NCBI GenBank assembly: GCA_015233295.1
Contig: JADFYC010000081.1
Location: 5,553-11,561, forward strand
DNA from: Deltaproteobacteria bacterium
Lineage (GTDB): Bacteria > Desulfobacterota > JADFXK01
DNA length: 6,009 bases
Reading direction: 5' to 3'
Under the pieces are notes generated by a model, which worked only from the letters and a program-made list of their open reading frames with translations, was not told where the DNA came from and made no database searches. This document shows, piece by piece, positions 5,100-6,009 of the stretch. Positions within the stretch are counted from its first letter, which is position 1. Every line of letters starts with the position of its first letter. A program made the translations under genes and the position numbers.

Positions 5100-5888
5100 A
5101 TGAATCGTATCATCAAGGAAGTGCATGTTTCAATTCCATTTCTCCAACTGATCCGGGACTATTGGACCGAGGTGTTGGAACTTGGGATCAACCTGGAGGT
5201 GGGCTTGAGCGACCAGGCGCTGGACCAGGTTTCCATGGATGAATTCAAGAGAACCGCCGAGAGCCTGTTGGACCGGGGGATTCAAATGACGGTTCACGCC
5301 CCCTTTATGGACTTGTGTCCTGGCGGCATCGATCCGAAAATGCGGCGAGCGGCGGTCCAACGTTTAATTCAAGCTTTTGAAGTCGCGTCATTTTTTAAGC
5401 CAAAGACGATTGTAGGCCATCTCAATTATGAAGATCGCCGTTATCGGGACCAACGGGACCAATGGCTGGCCAATAGCCTGGAAACGTGGCGTATGCTGAT
5501 GGCCCCGGCTCAGGATATGGGCGCCCAGTTGGTCTTAGAGAACGTCTACGAAGAGGATGCCGTGGTATTTGAGGCTTTTTTTGCGGCAGTGCCCCTCGGG
5601 TCGGTTAAATTTTGTCTGGATGTGGGCCACCGTAATGTTTGGGGAACGAAAATGCCGCTTCAGGAATGGGTCGATCGTCTGGCGCCCCATCTCGGTGAAC
5701 TGCATCTCCATAATAACGATGGGACCTGGGATAACCATCAGGCCTTAGGACGCGGAACTATTGACGTGGCTGGGTTATTGGCCGGGTTGGCGGCCCGTCG
5801 GATCAGGCCCGTGATCACCTTGGAGCCTCACACTAAGAACGGGGTCATTGACAGCCTGGCTTATCTGGAGGGGGTCTGGCCCTGGTAA
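5100..5888 (+). CDS. Sugar phosphate isomerase/epimerase-like TIM-barrel protein (AP endonuclease family 2 fold)
   Basis: The 262-residue product fits the xylose-isomerase-like TIM barrel family, which binds divalent metal and acts on sugars or DNA abasic sites. Motifs follow the barrel strands in order: VHAPFMDL (His66), VGHLNYED (His107), LVLENVYEED (Glu147), LDVGH (Asp174, His177), LHLHNNDG (His202, His204, Asp207), a downstream His213 and the final strand LEPH (Glu242). These are the metal and substrate positions expected for an active enzyme. At 262 residues it is the normal size for the isomerase/epimerase branch; substrate and pathway cannot be told from sequence, and a role in DNA repair as an endonuclease IV is less likely because the length and motif spacing are short for Nfo. 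The frame is open from a TTG at 5061, but AAAGAGG (5087-5093) is 6 bases before the ATG at 5100, so that start is chosen. It is divergent from the minus-strand operon and overlaps the RadC end by 28 bases. Confidence 0.88.
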   Translation: MNRIIKEVHVSIPFLQLIRDYWTEVLELGINLEVGLSDQALDQVSMDEFKRTAESLLDRGIQMTVHAPFMDLCPGGIDPKMRRAAVQRLIQAFEVASFFKPKTIVGHLNYEDRRYRDQRDQWLANSLETWRMLMAPAQDMGAQLVLENVYEEDAVVFEAFFAAVPLGSVKFCLDVGHRNVWGTKMPLQEWVDRLAPHLGELHLHNNDGTWDNHQALGRGTIDVAGLLAGLAARRIRPVITLEPHTKNGVIDSLAYLEGVWPW

Positions 5889-6009
5889 GGGTGTCCTGAG
5901 ACTGGGAAAAAGTTCTGAAACATGTCGTTGAAGTCCCTGGCCAGGTTTCTCATGATTCCTTCCGCAGCAAAGCTGAAATAGCGATTATCTCCTATAATGA
6001 TGTGATCCA
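5861..6009 (-). CDS. radC: RadC/JAB-domain protein, C-terminal part only
   Basis: The gene runs off the right edge; only the last ~48 residues plus TAA (5863-5861) are present. They begin DHIIIGDNRYFSFAAEGIM, matching the conserved end of the RadC JAB/JAMM domain (E. coli-type ends read DHxxxGxxxYxSFAExG). The partial codon before Asp ends in TG, compatible with the Leu usual there. RadC was named as a DNA repair protein, but its role is disputed. The catalytic HxH...D motif lies outside the window. The usual protein stops within a few residues of SFAExG, whereas this one continues about 29 residues (from RNLARDF to QTPSR), and its last 28 bases overlap the isomerase gene tail to tail. The tail could be a lineage-specific extension or the result of a lost stop codon. 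Confidence 0.8.
   Translation of the reverse strand, partial: DHIIIGDNRYFSFAAEGIMRNLARDFNDMFQNFFPVSGHPYQGQTPSR

Overview
The window looks like a bacterial chromosome segment of roughly balanced base composition. The protein styles (a single-pass protein with a cytoplasmic HTH-like head, a lone STAS protein, a Cys-variant CDF transporter and a DUF-type 110-residue protein) suggest an anaerobic Desulfobacterota (deltaproteobacterial) lineage. That placement is inference from protein flavour; there is no rRNA or marker gene here. No tRNA, rRNA, insertion sequence, CRISPR array or prophage signature was seen.

Layout. (1) 1-1957, plus strand: a hairpin with a T-tract at the left edge. It is followed by a 484-residue single-pass membrane protein with an N-terminal helix-turn-helix-like segment and a Lys/Glu/Pro/Thr-rich C-terminal tail, then a 101-residue protein with two membrane segments and a coiled coil. 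(2) 1979-2034: a strong stem-loop flanked by an A-run and a T-run, placed to end transcription from both sides. (3) 2094-5067, minus strand: a likely operon read right to left. It starts at a candidate promoter with a perfect TTGACA box, then a 34-residue hydrophilic small ORF, a 124-residue PGVGQ membrane protein, a 28-residue Cys/His-containing small ORF joined by a GTGA stop/start overlap, a six-helix CDF-type cation transporter, a 110-residue His/Cys-containing protein, a STAS-domain protein and finally, after 165 bases, a class I SAM methyltransferase with a TTG start. (4) 5100-5888, plus strand: a sugar phosphate isomerase/epimerase-like TIM barrel. (5) 5861-6009, minus strand: the C-terminal end of a RadC/JAB-domain protein, whose 3' end overlaps the isomerase gene tail to tail by 28 bases.

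The most interesting part is the minus-strand cluster. The transporter carries Asp/Glu in helix 2 and Cys154/Cys158 in helix 5, where canonical CDF exporters have His and Asp. It lacks the usual C-terminal cytoplasmic domain and instead ends in a short CCC..C tail. The two short genes flanking it also carry His/Cys clusters (HAHACC; HHHQC plus CSC). Together they may be a thiol-based metal-handling module; this is a hypothesis, not something shown. Start codons were adjusted where the ribosome binding site argued for it: STAS at 3350 and isomerase at 5100.
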